Assembly (NCBI GenBank): GCA_018667855.1
Contig: JABIRL010000069.1
Span: 1-38,866 of the forward strand
Direction of reading: 5' to 3'
Source of the DNA: Rhodospirillaceae bacterium
Lineage (GTDB): Bacteria; Pseudomonadota; Alphaproteobacteria; GCA-2731375
DNA length: 38,866 nucleotides
Positions 8,079-17,896 of the stretch are shown piece by piece (position 1 is the stretch's first letter; the number at the start of each line of letters is the position of its first letter). The notes beneath the pieces are model-generated. The model was not told where the DNA came from, ran no database searches, and saw nothing but the letters and a program-made list of their open reading frames with translations. The position numbers and the translations under genes are program-made.

Positions 8079-8139
8079 TTTTTGGCTTTCTCGATATGCA
8101 ATGTCATGTGAATTGAAATCCTACGAGGAATCTTCAGAT

Positions 8140-9459
8140 ATGGCGATAAGCGAACAGCTGTCCGAAACCGTTGCCTGGCTGCATGGGACAAATCCATTGG
8201 CTGACCAAGCGGTGGAACAACGCGCCCGGTTGCTGTTGCTTGATACCCTCGGCTGCATGATCGCCGGTTTGGCCAAGCCGGAACCACGCACCCTGGCACG
8301 TTCTCTCGCAGCGTTGGAACCAGGCCAGATAAAGCTGCCCAACGCCCCGCCCCTGACGATGGGCTCCGCAGCCTATGTGGCGGGTCTGGCGGCTTGCTGG
8401 GACGAGGCTTGCGAAGGTCTGCCGCGCGCCCATGGCCGGCCCGGCCTGCATGCCTTTGCCGCCGCCATCGCCCTTGGTTTGGCGGGCCAACATACCTTGG
8501 ACGAAACCCTCGGCGCGCTTGTCGCCGGATTTGAAGTTGCCGGCCGCTTGGGCGAGTTACTGCGAATCCTGCCCGGCATGCATGTGGACGGCACCTGGGG
8601 TACATTCGGCGCGGTCACGGCTGCCGCCCGACTGTTGCAGCTATCGCCCGAAGATACGCTTTCGGCCCTGGAAGGCGCGGCCTGTCAGTTGCCCTGGAGT
8701 TTGTATCTGCCCATTACCCACGGTGCCACTGTGCGGAATACCTATGTGGGGGAGGCCGGGCGGCGCGGTATCGGGGTTGCCCTGGCGGTTCAGGCCGGGG
8801 TGAGCAGCCCGTCGGGGGCCATTGCGCAATTCCACAAGCTCGCCCTGGGGGGTAATCCGGACGATGGGACCTTGGCGCCGTCCGGGCAATGGCTGCTGCT
8901 GGAAGGTTATCTGAAACCATTCGCCGCCGTCCGTCATGTGCACTATGGCGCCCAGGCCGCGATTGACTGGCGGCGGGGCCGCGAACGCCCGGACACCACG
9001 AAGATCGAGGCGCTGGAGCTGCAAATCTATGGCGAAGCGCTGACCTATTGCGGCAACCGCGCCCCACGCACACCGATCCAGGCCCAATTCAGCCTTAGCT
9101 ACGGCCTGGCCTGGGCATTGTATCAGGGCGATCTGGGGCCGGAGGCCTACCACGACGACAGCCTGACCAACGGGGAGGTCCGCCGTCTGGAAGCCCTGGT
9201 GACGATTGTGGAGGCGCCTGAATTCACCGGCGCGAACAAACGGGCCGCCAGGTTGAAAGTCGGTTCCGAAATTTTCGCCGTCGACGCGGTGCCTGGTGAA
9301 CCTGATCTGCCCCTGCCGGCGGACGCGGTGGAGGCCAAGTTTATCCGCTATGTGGGACCCATCATGGGCGAAGGGCCGGCCAGGGACGCCGCATCACGAA
9401 TAATCCAGGCGCCGCTTGCAACTTCGCTCGCGGACCTATTAAGTGCCCTTGATCAATAA
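8140..9459 (+). CDS. MmgE/PrpD family protein
   Basis: Member of the MmgE/PrpD family (2-methylcitrate dehydratase, cis-aconitate decarboxylase, iminodisuccinate epimerase relatives), 439 aa, cytosolic. Family features are ARLLLLDTLGCMIAGL near the N-terminus, the helical GLPRAHGRPGLHAFAAAIAL segment with conserved histidine, LLRILPGMHVDGTWGTFGA, and LKPFAAVRHVHYGAQAA before the C-terminal lid domain. The ATG at 8140 was chosen because GAGGA lies about 10 bases upstream and the family sequence begins there; the frame stays open into the sulfatase start region, which is not expected to be coding on this strand. Members are too diverse to assign a substrate. It is followed 30 bp later by an M20 amidohydrolase, with which it probably forms a two-gene operon. 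Confidence 0.88.
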   Translation: MAISEQLSETVAWLHGTNPLADQAVEQRARLLLLDTLGCMIAGLAKPEPRTLARSLAALEPGQIKLPNAPPLTMGSAAYVAGLAACWDEACEGLPRAHGRPGLHAFAAAIALGLAGQHTLDETLGALVAGFEVAGRLGELLRILPGMHVDGTWGTFGAVTAAARLLQLSPEDTLSALEGAACQLPWSLYLPITHGATVRNTYVGEAGRRGIGVALAVQAGVSSPSGAIAQFHKLALGGNPDDGTLAPSGQWLLLEGYLKPFAAVRHVHYGAQAAIDWRRGRERPDTTKIEALELQIYGEALTYCGNRAPRTPIQAQFSLSYGLAWALYQGDLGPEAYHDDSLTNGEVRRLEALVTIVEAPEFTGANKRAARLKVGSEIFAVDAVPGEPDLPLPADAVEAKFIRYVGPIMGEGPARDAASRIIQAPLATSLADLLSALDQ

Positions 9460-9489
9460 TTTTATGACGACGCGTCGCAGGGGAAAATA

Positions 9490-10674
9490 ATGAACAAACA
9501 TGTGGGTAGTATTGACCGGATCGCGGAATGGCATTCTGATTTGACGGAAATCCGCCGTGATATTCATGCTCATCCCGAACTGGGGTTCGAGGAAAACCGC
9601 ACCTCCGACATCGTGGCGGAAAAGCTGGCGGACTATGGCTGCGAAGTGCACCGGGGCCTGGGCAAGACCGGCGTCGTCGGCACTTTGCGGGTCGGGAACT
9701 CAACCCGCTCGGTCGGCCTGCGGGCGGATATGGACGCTTTGCCGATACTGGAGGGCAACAGTTTCGCCCATCGTTCCACCAGCGACGGCAAAATGCATGC
9801 CTGCGGTCATGACGGCCACACCACCATGTTGCTCGGCGCGGCCCGCTATCTGGCCGAAACCATGGATTTTGACGGCCAGGTGCACTTCATCTTTCAACCG
9901 GCCGAGGAAGGCATCGGCGGCGCCCAGGCGATGATCGCCGACGGCCTATTCCAGCAATTTCCCTGCGATGTGATTTACGGCATGCACAACCGGCCCAATC
10001 TGGAGGTCGGCAAATTCGCCGTGCGCCCTGGGGCGATGATGGCGGGGGGTGGCTTTTTCGATATCAAGATCGAAGGTATCGGCGGCCACGGCGCCCGGCC
10101 CGAAACCGGCGTCGACCCGGTGGTCGTGGCCTCGCAAATGGTCATGTCCCTGCAGACCATCGTTTCCCGCAATCTTTATTCCCAGGAGCAGGCGGTTCTG
10201 TCCATCACCCAAATCCACGCCGGTGACGCCTATAACGTGATCCCACAGACGGCCCAATTGGCTGGGACGGTGCGTACCTTCTCGGAAAAAACCATGGTCA
10301 TCGTGGAAGAGAATATGCAGCGGATTGTCGATGGTGTTGCCGCCAGTTTCGGTGCGAAGGCGGAATTTGATTTCCGCTATCTATTCGCCCCAACCGTGAA
10401 CACACCCAGCGAAGCCGAATTCGTGTCCGACATATGCGCCGGGTTGGTGGGCGAGGAAAATGTCGACCGCAACGGCCCCCTGATCATGGCCTCGGAAGAT
10501 TTTTCCTGGATGCTGCGCGAGGTTCCCGGCGCCTATTTCAACATCGGCAATGGTGGCGAGGAAGGCGGTTGCGAAGTGCACAACCCCGGCTACGACTTCA
10601 ACGACGAAGCCCTGCCCTTGGGCGCCTCGGCCTTCGTCAAGATTGTCGAGACGCGCCTGGCCCGCGAGGATTAG
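9490..10674 (+). CDS. M20-family amidohydrolase (N-acyl-amino acid/hippurate hydrolase type)
   Basis: Zinc/manganese-dependent amidase of peptidase family M20D, 394 aa, close in layout to hippurate hydrolase, IAA-amino acid hydrolase and N-acetyl-diaminopimelate deacetylase. Visible motifs: DIHAHPELGFEE; GLRADMDALP with Asp80/Asp82; HACGHDGH with Cys105 and His107 as metal ligands; QPAEEG with the catalytic/metal glutamates near 138; GMHNRP; and the dimerisation-domain GGHGARPETGVDP. It removes an acyl group from an amino acid or conjugate in the cytosol. GGGGAA precedes the ATG. It lies directly after the MmgE/PrpD gene and converges tail-to-tail with the CDGSH gene, the two stop codons being two bases apart. 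The substrate is not decidable. Confidence 0.92.
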   Translation: MNKHVGSIDRIAEWHSDLTEIRRDIHAHPELGFEENRTSDIVAEKLADYGCEVHRGLGKTGVVGTLRVGNSTRSVGLRADMDALPILEGNSFAHRSTSDGKMHACGHDGHTTMLLGAARYLAETMDFDGQVHFIFQPAEEGIGGAQAMIADGLFQQFPCDVIYGMHNRPNLEVGKFAVRPGAMMAGGGFFDIKIEGIGGHGARPETGVDPVVVASQMVMSLQTIVSRNLYSQEQAVLSITQIHAGDAYNVIPQTAQLAGTVRTFSEKTMVIVEENMQRIVDGVAASFGAKAEFDFRYLFAPTVNTPSEAEFVSDICAGLVGEENVDRNGPLIMASEDFSWMLREVPGAYFNIGNGGEEGGCEVHNPGYDFNDEALPLGASAFVKIVETRLARED

Positions 10675-10676
10675 TC

Positions 10677-10916
10677 TTAAAGCTTGTTATGGGCGCCGTT
10701 GCAGAAGGGTTTGCCGTCGTTCTGTTTGCAGCCGCATAGGGAATAGGACTTTGTCTTGTCCACGCTGAACTTGACCGGGGCGAAGTCGGAACCCTTGTGA
10801 GAGCCGTCGCAGAACGGCTGCTTGCTACTTTTGCCGCAACTGCACCAAAAATAGTCTTTGCCCTCTTCCAAATCAGTGAAGTAGGGGAATTCTTGGGCGA
10901 CCACCGCGTCGGACAT
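10677..10916 (-). CDS. Double CDGSH iron-sulfur domain protein
   Basis: A 79-aa small protein with two CDGSH-type 2Fe-2S cluster sites. The first is Cys25-x-Cys27 ... Cys36-Asp-Gly-x-His40 (WCSCGKSSKQPFCDGSH); the second is Cys61-x-Cys63 ... Cys72-Asn-Gly-x-His76 (LCGCKQNDGKPFCNGAH). Three cysteines and one histidine per site is the mitoNEET-family ligand set, used for redox-sensitive electron or cluster transfer. There is no membrane anchor, so it is a soluble bacterial form. CAGGAG precedes the ATG. About 46 bp upstream is a perfect Fur-like palindrome inside the predicted promoter, suggesting expression under iron limitation. Confidence 0.95.
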   Translation of the reverse strand: MSDAVVAQEFPYFTDLEEGKDYFWCSCGKSSKQPFCDGSHKGSDFAPVKFSVDKTKSYSLCGCKQNDGKPFCNGAHNKL

Positions 10917-10953
10917 TTATTTGGCTCCTGATTGGATTTGCATTGCTTTGACT

Positions 10954-10982
10954 TATTTAGGTTGAGAATCGTTCTCAAACAA
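10954..10982 (-). promoter_or_regulatory. Fur-box-like operator overlapping the CDGSH gene promoter
   Basis: TTGAGAA (10962-10968) and TTCTCAA (10972-10978) form a perfect 7-3-7 inverted repeat. The core TGAGAATCGTTCTCA matches 12 of 15 positions of the 7-1-7 Fur consensus TGATAATNATTATCA. On the minus strand a -35-like TTGTTT (10977-10982) and a -10-like TAAATA (10954-10959) are spaced by 17 bp, so the palindrome fills the spacer, the usual place for a repressor. Regulation by Fur is inferred; in some alphaproteobacteria Fur homologues respond to manganese or share control with Irr. Confidence 0.6.
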
Positions 10983-11035
10983 TTAAAACGTCGTGAACAA
11001 ATTTGTTTCCATGTAGCGACAATCTATCAGGAAAC

Positions 11036-12181
11036 TCATAGCGAAGCGCCAAGTACCGTGATCAAACGGTCAATGTCGGCATCGTTGTTAAACAGATGCG
11101 GCGTGACCCGCATGGATTGGCCCCGAACAGAGACAAAGACGTTTTCCTGACCCAGCCGCTCCGGCAAACCGTTTGGCACATCGCCTGGGAAGCCCAGGCC
11201 CAGAAAATGCCCGGCCCGCTGACTGGCATCGGAGGCACTTAAACCCAGGGGCGCGGCACGCTCGGCTATTTTCGCGGTCATGGCCGCCAACGTCGCCTGG
11301 GTATTCGCAACCCCCCATTCGAGCAACTGCTTCAGCGCGGTGACGGCCATGGTCATAGAGGTGAAATTTGCCCCTTCGCCCATGTCGAAGCGCCGGGCGC
11401 CCGGTTGAAACTCTGTCTTGTAGTCGACCAAACCCGCGAAATCCTTGCTGTCGCGACGGGCGATCCAGTTATGCTCCAACGGCCGGCCGTCATGGTGTTG
11501 GGGCGCCACATAGAGGAAGCCTAGGCTGTAGGGACCCATCATCCACTTGTATCCGGCGGCCACGGCGAAATCCGGCTGCACGGCGGCGGCGTCAAAGGGC
11601 AGGGCGCCGATCGATTGGGTCAAATCCAGTACCAACCCGGCGCCAACTTCGCGGCAGCGCCGGCCCACGGCCTCAAGGTCGATCAGGCTACCGTCGGTCC
11701 AGTGACAATGGGGCAGGGCGACAACGGCGGTATCAGCATTGATGGCTTCGAGAATGCGCGGTGTCCAGCCGTCATTGCCGCCCCGGGGAATGGTCACCAC
11801 CTGGGCCTCTCGCTCAGCCGCCAGCTCCCGCCAATGATAGACGTTGGAGGGGAACTGATCCTGCAGCACCACCAGGTCCTGCCCTTTGGACACGGGCAGA
11901 TTTAGCGCGGCTGTGGCCGTGCCGTAACTGCACGAGGGGATGATGGCAATGTCGTCGGCCCGGGCGTTGATCAGCCGGGCGAACAGGGCGCGGGCCTGCT
12001 CCGGCGTCGAAAAGAAATCGGGAGGTGTAATCTGCCAGGGCCGCGCCTTTCGTTTCACCGCCTCCTCCCCCGCCGCGACCACTTTGTGCATCAGGGGTGA
12101 CATGTAGGCGCAATTAAAATAGGCGATGTCTTCGGGGATATCGAACAGGTGACGCTGGCACGGGATTACTGTGGGTATCAT
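11036..12181 (-). CDS. Class V PLP-dependent aminotransferase family protein (kynureninase/desulfurase-like)
   Basis: Fold-type I PLP enzyme, 381 aa from the start MIPTVIPCQRHLFDIPED, with PLP contacts Asp186 (LVLDLTQSIG) and Schiff-base Lys212 (AAGYKWMMGPYSLGFLYV). The GYKWMMGPYGLGFLY-type lysine motif is common in a poorly characterised class V subgroup near kynureninase and cysteine desulfurases. The frame continues far upstream, but that part runs antisense to serC and lacks family sequence. The ATG at 12181 has only a weak ribosome-binding sequence, and an ATG at 12226 is possible. The gene diverges from serC with 195 bp between the starts. No substrate can be given. Confidence 0.82.
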   Translation of the reverse strand: MIPTVIPCQRHLFDIPEDIAYFNCAYMSPLMHKVVAAGEEAVKRKARPWQITPPDFFSTPEQARALFARLINARADDIAIIPSCSYGTATAALNLPVSKGQDLVVLQDQFPSNVYHWRELAAEREAQVVTIPRGGNDGWTPRILEAINADTAVVALPHCHWTDGSLIDLEAVGRRCREVGAGLVLDLTQSIGALPFDAAAVQPDFAVAAGYKWMMGPYSLGFLYVAPQHHDGRPLEHNWIARRDSKDFAGLVDYKTEFQPGARRFDMGEGANFTSMTMAVTALKQLLEWGVANTQATLAAMTAKIAERAAPLGLSASDASQRAGHFLGLGFPGDVPNGLPERLGQENVFVSVRGQSMRVTPHLFNNDADIDRLITVLGASL

Positions 12182-12286
12182 TATTGAAAATCCGCAATCT
12201 GTTTCGTACTGTTTCGCGCGGGGCATGTGTAACCGACTGCTTTTCGATGTCAATTGCGACCTTATGTTGCAGTGCGGTATTAGCGG

Positions 12287-12314
12287 TTGACTTGGACCGG
12301 CGCGCACGTAGACT
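12287..12314 (+). promoter_or_regulatory. Predicted serC promoter
   Basis: TTGACT (12287-12292) and TAGACT (12309-12314) are separated by 16 bp and lie about 60 bp upstream of serC. Transcription would start near 12321, giving a leader of about 56 bases that includes the structured serC leader candidate. Confidence 0.5.
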
Positions 12315-12317
12315 CCC

Positions 12318-12376
12318 GCCTCCGCAGCAACCCAGATACTGGTTTCAAGCCAAAATATTGACAAGGACCCGGCGCC
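12318..12376 (+). ncRNA. Candidate serC leader RNA (5' UTR cis-regulatory element)
   Basis: The alphaproteobacterial serC leader motif is described as a structure before serC-serA operons whose last stem covers the serC ribosome-binding site. Here the 5' UTR contains a small hairpin TGGTT-TCA-AGCCA (12340-12352). GCCTCC (12318-12323) can pair with GGA (12365-12367) plus GGC (12371-12373) across a CCC bulge, which would mask part of the AAGGA ribosome-binding site (12363-12367). Position and this pairing fit the motif; I have not aligned it to the covariance model. The first bases lie a little upstream of the promoter-predicted start, so the outer stem is the least certain part. Confidence 0.45.
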
Positions 12377-13540
12377 ATGCAGCCCGACCGCAAACCCGCC
12401 ACGCCCAATTTTTCCTCCGGCCCCTGTACCAAGCGGCCGGGCTGGAAGCCGTCTGTTTTGGCAAACGCCTCCCTGGGCCGTTCCCATCGCTCCGCCGAGG
12501 GTAAGGAGAGGCTGCTGTCGGCCGTTGAAGGCACCCGCGAAGTTTTGCAGGTGCCCGACGATTACCGCATTGCCATCGTGCCGGCGTCCGATACCGGGGC
12601 CGTGGAGATGGCTTTGTGGTCCTTGTTGGGCGCGCGCGGCGTGGATGTGCTGGCCTGGGAGAGTTTCGGCGCCGGTTGGGCCAATGACATCGTCAAGCAG
12701 TTAAAATGGGACGACACCCGACTGTTGGAAGCGGACTACGGCCTGTTGCCCGATTTGGGGTCGGTGGATTTCGACCGCGACGTGGTGTTCTGCTGGAACG
12801 GCACCACCTCCGGCGTGCGGGTACCCAATGGTGATTGGATTTCCGATGACCGGGCCGGCCTGACGATCTGCGATGCGACGTCCGCGGCCTTTGCCATGGA
12901 ATTACCTTGGGAGAAGCTGGATGTGGTGACCTTCAGCTGGCAAAAGGTTCTTGGCGGCGAAGCGGCCCACGGCATGTTGATCCTCGGCCCCCGCGCCGTT
13001 ACGCGCCTGGAAAGCCATACCCCGCCGTGGCCGCTGCCGAAGATTTTCCGGCTGACCAAGGGCGGCAAACTGTCGGAAGGGCCCTTCAAGGGTGAGACCA
13101 TCAACACTCCATCGATGCTTTGTGTCGAGGATTACCTCGATACCCTGGCCTGGGCCCGCACGGTGGGGGGGCTTTCGGGACTGATCGACCGGGTCAACGG
13201 CAATGCGGCCGTTATCGAGGAATGGGTCGCGCGAACGGCTTGGGTTGGCTATGTGGCGCAAGACGAAGCCAACCGCTCGACCACATCCGTCTGCCTGTCG
13301 ATCGTGGATGACTGGTTTACCTCGTTGTCCGCCGATGACGGCCGCTCCGTTGCCAAGCAGTTAGAAGCGATGTTGGCGGCGAAGGGCGCGGCCTATGATA
13401 TCGGCGGTCATCGGGATGCCCCGACGGGTCTGCGCATCTGGTGCGGTGCGACAGTGGAACAATCTGATCTGGAAGCGCTGATGCCGTGGCTCGATTGGGC
13501 CTATGGCGAGGTGAAGGCGACATACTCTCCGGCAGCGTGA
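12377..13540 (+). CDS. serC: Phosphoserine aminotransferase
   Basis: Converts 3-phosphohydroxypyruvate plus glutamate to phosphoserine (serine pathway step 2; also used in pyridoxal phosphate synthesis in many bacteria). It has 387 aa and starts [17 protein letters not shown]. It belongs to the divergent class V subtype found in alphaproteobacteria and some archaea rather than the E. coli form. PLP contacts are Asp166 ([12 protein letters not shown]) and Lys190 ([14 protein letters not shown]); substrate-binding segments include [11 protein letters not shown] and [15 protein letters not shown]. It heads the operon serC-serA-hisZ-purA, with AAGGA as ribosome-binding site and a candidate structured leader in front. 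The immediate linkage to serA supports the assignment. Confidence 0.95.
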   Translation: MQPDRKPATPNFSSGPCTKRPGWKPSVLANASLGRSHRSAEGKERLLSAVEGTREVLQVPDDYRIAIVPASDTGAVEMALWSLLGARGVDVLAWESFGAGWANDIVKQLKWDDTRLLEADYGLLPDLGSVDFDRDVVFCWNGTTSGVRVPNGDWISDDRAGLTICDATSAAFAMELPWEKLDVVTFSWQKVLGGEAAHGMLILGPRAVTRLESHTPPWPLPKIFRLTKGGKLSEGPFKGETINTPSMLCVEDYLDTLAWARTVGGLSGLIDRVNGNAAVIEEWVARTAWVGYVAQDEANRSTTSVCLSIVDDWFTSLSADDGRSVAKQLEAMLAAKGAAYDIGGHRDAPTGLRIWCGATVEQSDLEALMPWLDWAYGEVKATYSPAA

Positions 13541-13572
13541 ATGCCGAACAGCGGTAGGGATACCCACACGAC

Positions 13573-15153
13573 ATGGTCAAAGTACTGATTTCCGACAAGA
13601 TGAGCCCCCGGGCGGCGGAAGTGTTTCGCGAGCGCGGCGTGGAAGTGGACGAAAAACCCGGCCTGACGCCCGAAGGTCTGGCCGAGATCATTGGCGAGTA
13701 CGATGGCCTGGCGATCCGTTCCGCCACCACCGTGACGGCCGAGATTTTGGCCGCCGCCAAGGGCCGTCTGAAAGTTATCGGCCGGGCCGGTATCGGTGTC
13801 GATAACATCGATCAGGAAGCCGCGACGGCCCAGGGCGTATGCGTCATGAACACGCCGTTCGGCAATTCCATCACCACCGCCGAACATGCTATTTCCATGA
13901 TGATGGCCCTGGCCCGCCAGATCCCCGCCGCTGATCGTTCGACCCATGAGGGTAAGTGGGAAAAGAACCGCTTCATGGGTGTGGAGCTGTACGGCAAGGT
14001 GCTGGGCGTGATCGGTTGTGGCAACATCGGCGCCATCGTCTGCGACCGGGCCATCGGCCTGAAAATGCGCGTCGTGGCCTATGATCCTTATCTTTCCGAA
14101 GAACGGGCCCGGGATCTGGGCGTGGAGCGGGTGGAGTTGGATGCTTTGCTGGCCCGGGCCGATTTTATCACCCTGCACACGCCACTGAACGATGCTACAC
14201 GCGGTATTATCAACACGGATTCCATCGCCAAAATGAAACCCGGTGTGCGCATCATCAACTGTGCCCGCGGCGGCCTTGTGGTCGAGGAAGACCTGCGCGC
14301 GGCTATCGATGCGGGTCATGTGGCGGGCGCGGCGGTGGATGTGTTCTCGTCCGAGCCGGCCACGGAAAACGCGCTGTTTGGCTCCGACGCCGTGGTTGCG
14401 ACCCCGCATCTAGGTGCTGCCACCACCGAGGCCCAGGTCAATGTGGCGGTGCAGGTGGCCGAACAAATGGCCGACTATCTGTTGACCGGCGCCATCTCCA
14501 ACGCTCTGAACATGGCGTCCGTGTCAGCCGAGGAAGCGCCTCGATTGCGGCCCTATTTTACCCTGGCGCGGGAACTGGGCAGTTTCGCCGGGCAGTTGAC
14601 CCAGAACGCCCTGAAAGCGGTACATATTGAATTTCACGGCCATGTCGCCGGCCTGAACACCCGGCCCCTGACGGCAATCGTGCTGGAAGGGCTGCTGCGG
14701 CCGTTGATGGACAACGTCAATATGATCAACGCTCCCGTGGTGGCTAAGGAGCGGGGCATCGAAATTCGTGAAACCCGCGACGAGGGCACAGGTGATTATC
14801 AGACCATGATCCGCATCTCGGTCACCACGGAAAGGCAGAGCCGCGATGTGGCCGGTACTTTGTTCGCGGATAGCCGCCCGCGGATCGTACAGGTCAAGGG
14901 CATTAAGCTAGAGGCCGAGTTGGTTCCCCACATGCTTTATATCACCAACGATGATAAGCCTGGACTGATCGGCGCCCTGGGAACGGTGCTGGGCGACGGC
15001 GGTGTGAACGTCGCCACTTTTCATCTGGGCCGGGCAGAGCCGGGCGGCGATGCCATCGCCCTGATCGGCGTCGATCAGCCAATTGACGATGCGGTCTTGA
15101 CGGCGGTCCGTGCGTTGCCCCATGTAGCACAAGCACAAGCGCTCAATTTCTAA
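13573..15153 (+). CDS. serA: D-3-phosphoglycerate dehydrogenase
   Basis: Oxidises 3-phosphoglycerate with NAD+ in the first step of serine synthesis. It is the long, 526-aa form. Domains in order: substrate-binding/Rossmann domain to about residue 310, with the dinucleotide motif GCGNIG (148-153) and catalytic Arg232 (NCARGG), Glu261 (FSSEPA) and His279 (TPHLGA); an intervening ASB-type domain (about 320-450); and a C-terminal ACT domain (about 455-526, LYITNDDKPGLIGALG), the usual site for serine feedback. It starts 32 bp after serC and ends 21 bp before hisZ. Confidence 0.97.
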   Translation: MVKVLISDKMSPRAAEVFRERGVEVDEKPGLTPEGLAEIIGEYDGLAIRSATTVTAEILAAAKGRLKVIGRAGIGVDNIDQEAATAQGVCVMNTPFGNSITTAEHAISMMMALARQIPAADRSTHEGKWEKNRFMGVELYGKVLGVIGCGNIGAIVCDRAIGLKMRVVAYDPYLSEERARDLGVERVELDALLARADFITLHTPLNDATRGIINTDSIAKMKPGVRIINCARGGLVVEEDLRAAIDAGHVAGAAVDVFSSEPATENALFGSDAVVATPHLGAATTEAQVNVAVQVAEQMADYLLTGAISNALNMASVSAEEAPRLRPYFTLARELGSFAGQLTQNALKAVHIEFHGHVAGLNTRPLTAIVLEGLLRPLMDNVNMINAPVVAKERGIEIRETRDEGTGDYQTMIRISVTTERQSRDVAGTLFADSRPRIVQVKGIKLEAELVPHMLYITNDDKPGLIGALGTVLGDGGVNVATFHLGRAEPGGDAIALIGVDQPIDDAVLTAVRALPHVAQAQALNF

Positions 15154-15174
15154 AACCACGACTTCAATGAGATC

Positions 15175-16311
15175 ATGACCGACTACGCTGAACTGGCTCT
15201 GCTGCCCGAAGGTTTGCACGACGATCTGCCCCCCTTTGCCGGGCACGAGGCGCGTTCCATCGAGCAATTGGTGGCGCAATTTGAAAGCCATGGTTACGAG
15301 CGGGTCAAACCGCCCCTGATCGAGTTCGAGGAGAGTTTGTTGTCGGGACCCGGCGCCGGCGTGGCGCGGCATATGTTCCGCCTGATGGATCCAATCTCGC
15401 AACGCATGATGGGGCTGCGGGCGGACATGACCACCCAAGTGGCCCGTATCGCCGCCACCCGCCTGGCCGAGGCGCCCCGGCCGCTGCGGCTGTGTTATTC
15501 CGGCCAGGTCCTCCGCGTGCGCGGCAGCCAGTTGCGGCCCGAGCGGCAATACGCCCAGGCGGGTGTTGAGCTGATCGGCGCCGAGGGTGTGGCCGGTGAT
15601 GCCGAACTTGTGCTGTTGGCCGCCGAATCCCTGCAGGCGCTTGGCGTTCGGGGTTTATCGGTCGATCTGACCGTTCCCACATTGGTGCCTTTGTTGACTC
15701 AGGCCCTGGGCCTTGATGGAGAGGCGGCCGAGTCGGCTCGTCAGGCCCTGGATGGCCGCGACGGCGCGGCAATCGATGCCTTGCCCCCGGACGTGCGCCA
15801 ACCGTTGGCGAAGCTGATGCGGGCCGCCGGTCCGGCCAAGGATGCGCTGAAGACAATCGCCGGCCTCGACCTGCCCGCCTCCGCGCGGTCACTGTGCGAC
15901 CACCTTGGCGCCTTGGTCGAATTTCTGGATGGACAGAACGGCGGCCTGACCCTGACCGTCGATCCCGGTGAAAGCCGTGGCTTCGAGTATCAGACCGGCG
16001 TCAGCTTTTCTTTGTTTGCCGACGGTATCCGGGGCGAATTGGGGCGTGGCGGACGCTATTCCCTGGAGGGCGGCGAAAGCGCCATCGGTTTCACCCTGTA
16101 TATGGACAGCCTGATGCGGGCCATACCCGAAGCGCAGGCGCCGCGGCGCCTCTATATCCCGTTCGGAATGGAGGCCGCGAAGGCTCGAAAATTGCGGGTT
16201 GAGGGATGGATTACGGTACAGGGTCTGGACCAGGTTACCGACCCGGAGGCGGAGGCCCGAACCCTGGCTTGCGATCATATTCTGCGCGGCGACAAGGCCG
16301 CGAAACTGTAG
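15175..16311 (+). CDS. hisZ: ATP phosphoribosyltransferase regulatory subunit
   Basis: HisZ is a catalytically inactive paralogue of class II histidyl-tRNA synthetase. It pairs with the short-form HisG to make the first histidine-biosynthesis enzyme and carries histidine feedback. The 378-aa protein starts with the synthetase-like LPEGLHDDLPP, has motif 2-like RLMDPISQRMMGLRADMTTQVARIAATRL and LCYSGQVLRVRGSQLRPERQYAQAGVELIG, and the C-terminal GRGGRYSLEGGESAIGFTLY. It lacks the C-terminal anticodon-binding domain of a true HisRS. Its position between serA and purA is a familiar alphaproteobacterial order. The matching hisG is not in this window. Confidence 0.93.
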   Translation: MTDYAELALLPEGLHDDLPPFAGHEARSIEQLVAQFESHGYERVKPPLIEFEESLLSGPGAGVARHMFRLMDPISQRMMGLRADMTTQVARIAATRLAEAPRPLRLCYSGQVLRVRGSQLRPERQYAQAGVELIGAEGVAGDAELVLLAAESLQALGVRGLSVDLTVPTLVPLLTQALGLDGEAAESARQALDGRDGAAIDALPPDVRQPLAKLMRAAGPAKDALKTIAGLDLPASARSLCDHLGALVEFLDGQNGGLTLTVDPGESRGFEYQTGVSFSLFADGIRGELGRGGRYSLEGGESAIGFTLYMDSLMRAIPEAQAPRRLYIPFGMEAAKARKLRVEGWITVQGLDQVTDPEAEARTLACDHILRGDKAAKL

Positions 16312-16321
16312 GTATCTTTAA

Positions 16322-17614
<1,293 letters not shown>

Positions 17615-17634
17615 GGCGCGGATTAGGAGCGATC

Positions 17635-17814
17635 ATGTCGGATGAAAAACCCAGCTACCGACTGCTGACAGGACTAGACGACCATGCCTTTTGCGTCCGG
17701 GTTTCCGCGGCGCTGGCCGAAGGCTATGTCCTTTACGGTTCCCCCGCCTGTACCTATGACCCTGACCAGGGCCGCATGCTCGTCGCCCAGGCGGTTATAC
17801 TGCCGGACGCCTAG
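17635..17814 (+). CDS. DUF1737 family small protein
   Basis: A 59-aa protein starting MSDEKPSYRLLTGLDDHAF. The pattern YRLLTGxDD, FCxRVSxAL, GYxLYGSPA and a terminal AQAV matches the small DUF1737 family, whose function is unknown. AGGAG lies 5 bases before the ATG. It is the last gene of the serC-serA-hisZ-purA operon, 20 bp after purA. The stop codon overlaps the left TA flank of the palindromic element at 17812-17884, so the repeat directly abuts or created this 3' end. Confidence 0.88.
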   Translation: MSDEKPSYRLLTGLDDHAFCVRVSAALAEGYVLYGSPACTYDPDQGRMLVAQAVILPDA

Positions 17815-17884
17815 AGCAATTCCGATCTAATGTGAATCGCCCAAACCAACCGGGCGATTCTAAGTGATTGGAAAAATTGCTCTA
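17812..17884. repeat. TA-flanked palindromic element (MITE/REP-like), possible terminator
   Basis: Terminal inverted repeats GAGCAATT (17814-17821) and AATTGCTC (17875-17882), each bordered by TA, enclose an inner perfect 9-bp stem GAATCGCCC (17834-17842) / GGGCGATTC (17852-17860) with loop AAACCAACC. The whole is an imperfect 69-bp palindrome between two convergent genes. TA borders are what a Tc1/mariner-like (IS630-type) transposase would leave. The inner hairpin could end transcription from either side although its T tract is poor. Copy number elsewhere is unknown. Confidence 0.6.
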
Positions 17885-17896
17885 TTCTTAAAGATC

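Noticed and set aside
12182-12487. N-terminal extension of the second class V PLP enzyme
   Set aside because: The extra ~100 residues are antisense to serC and its leader, lack family sequence and are rich in shadow-type composition.
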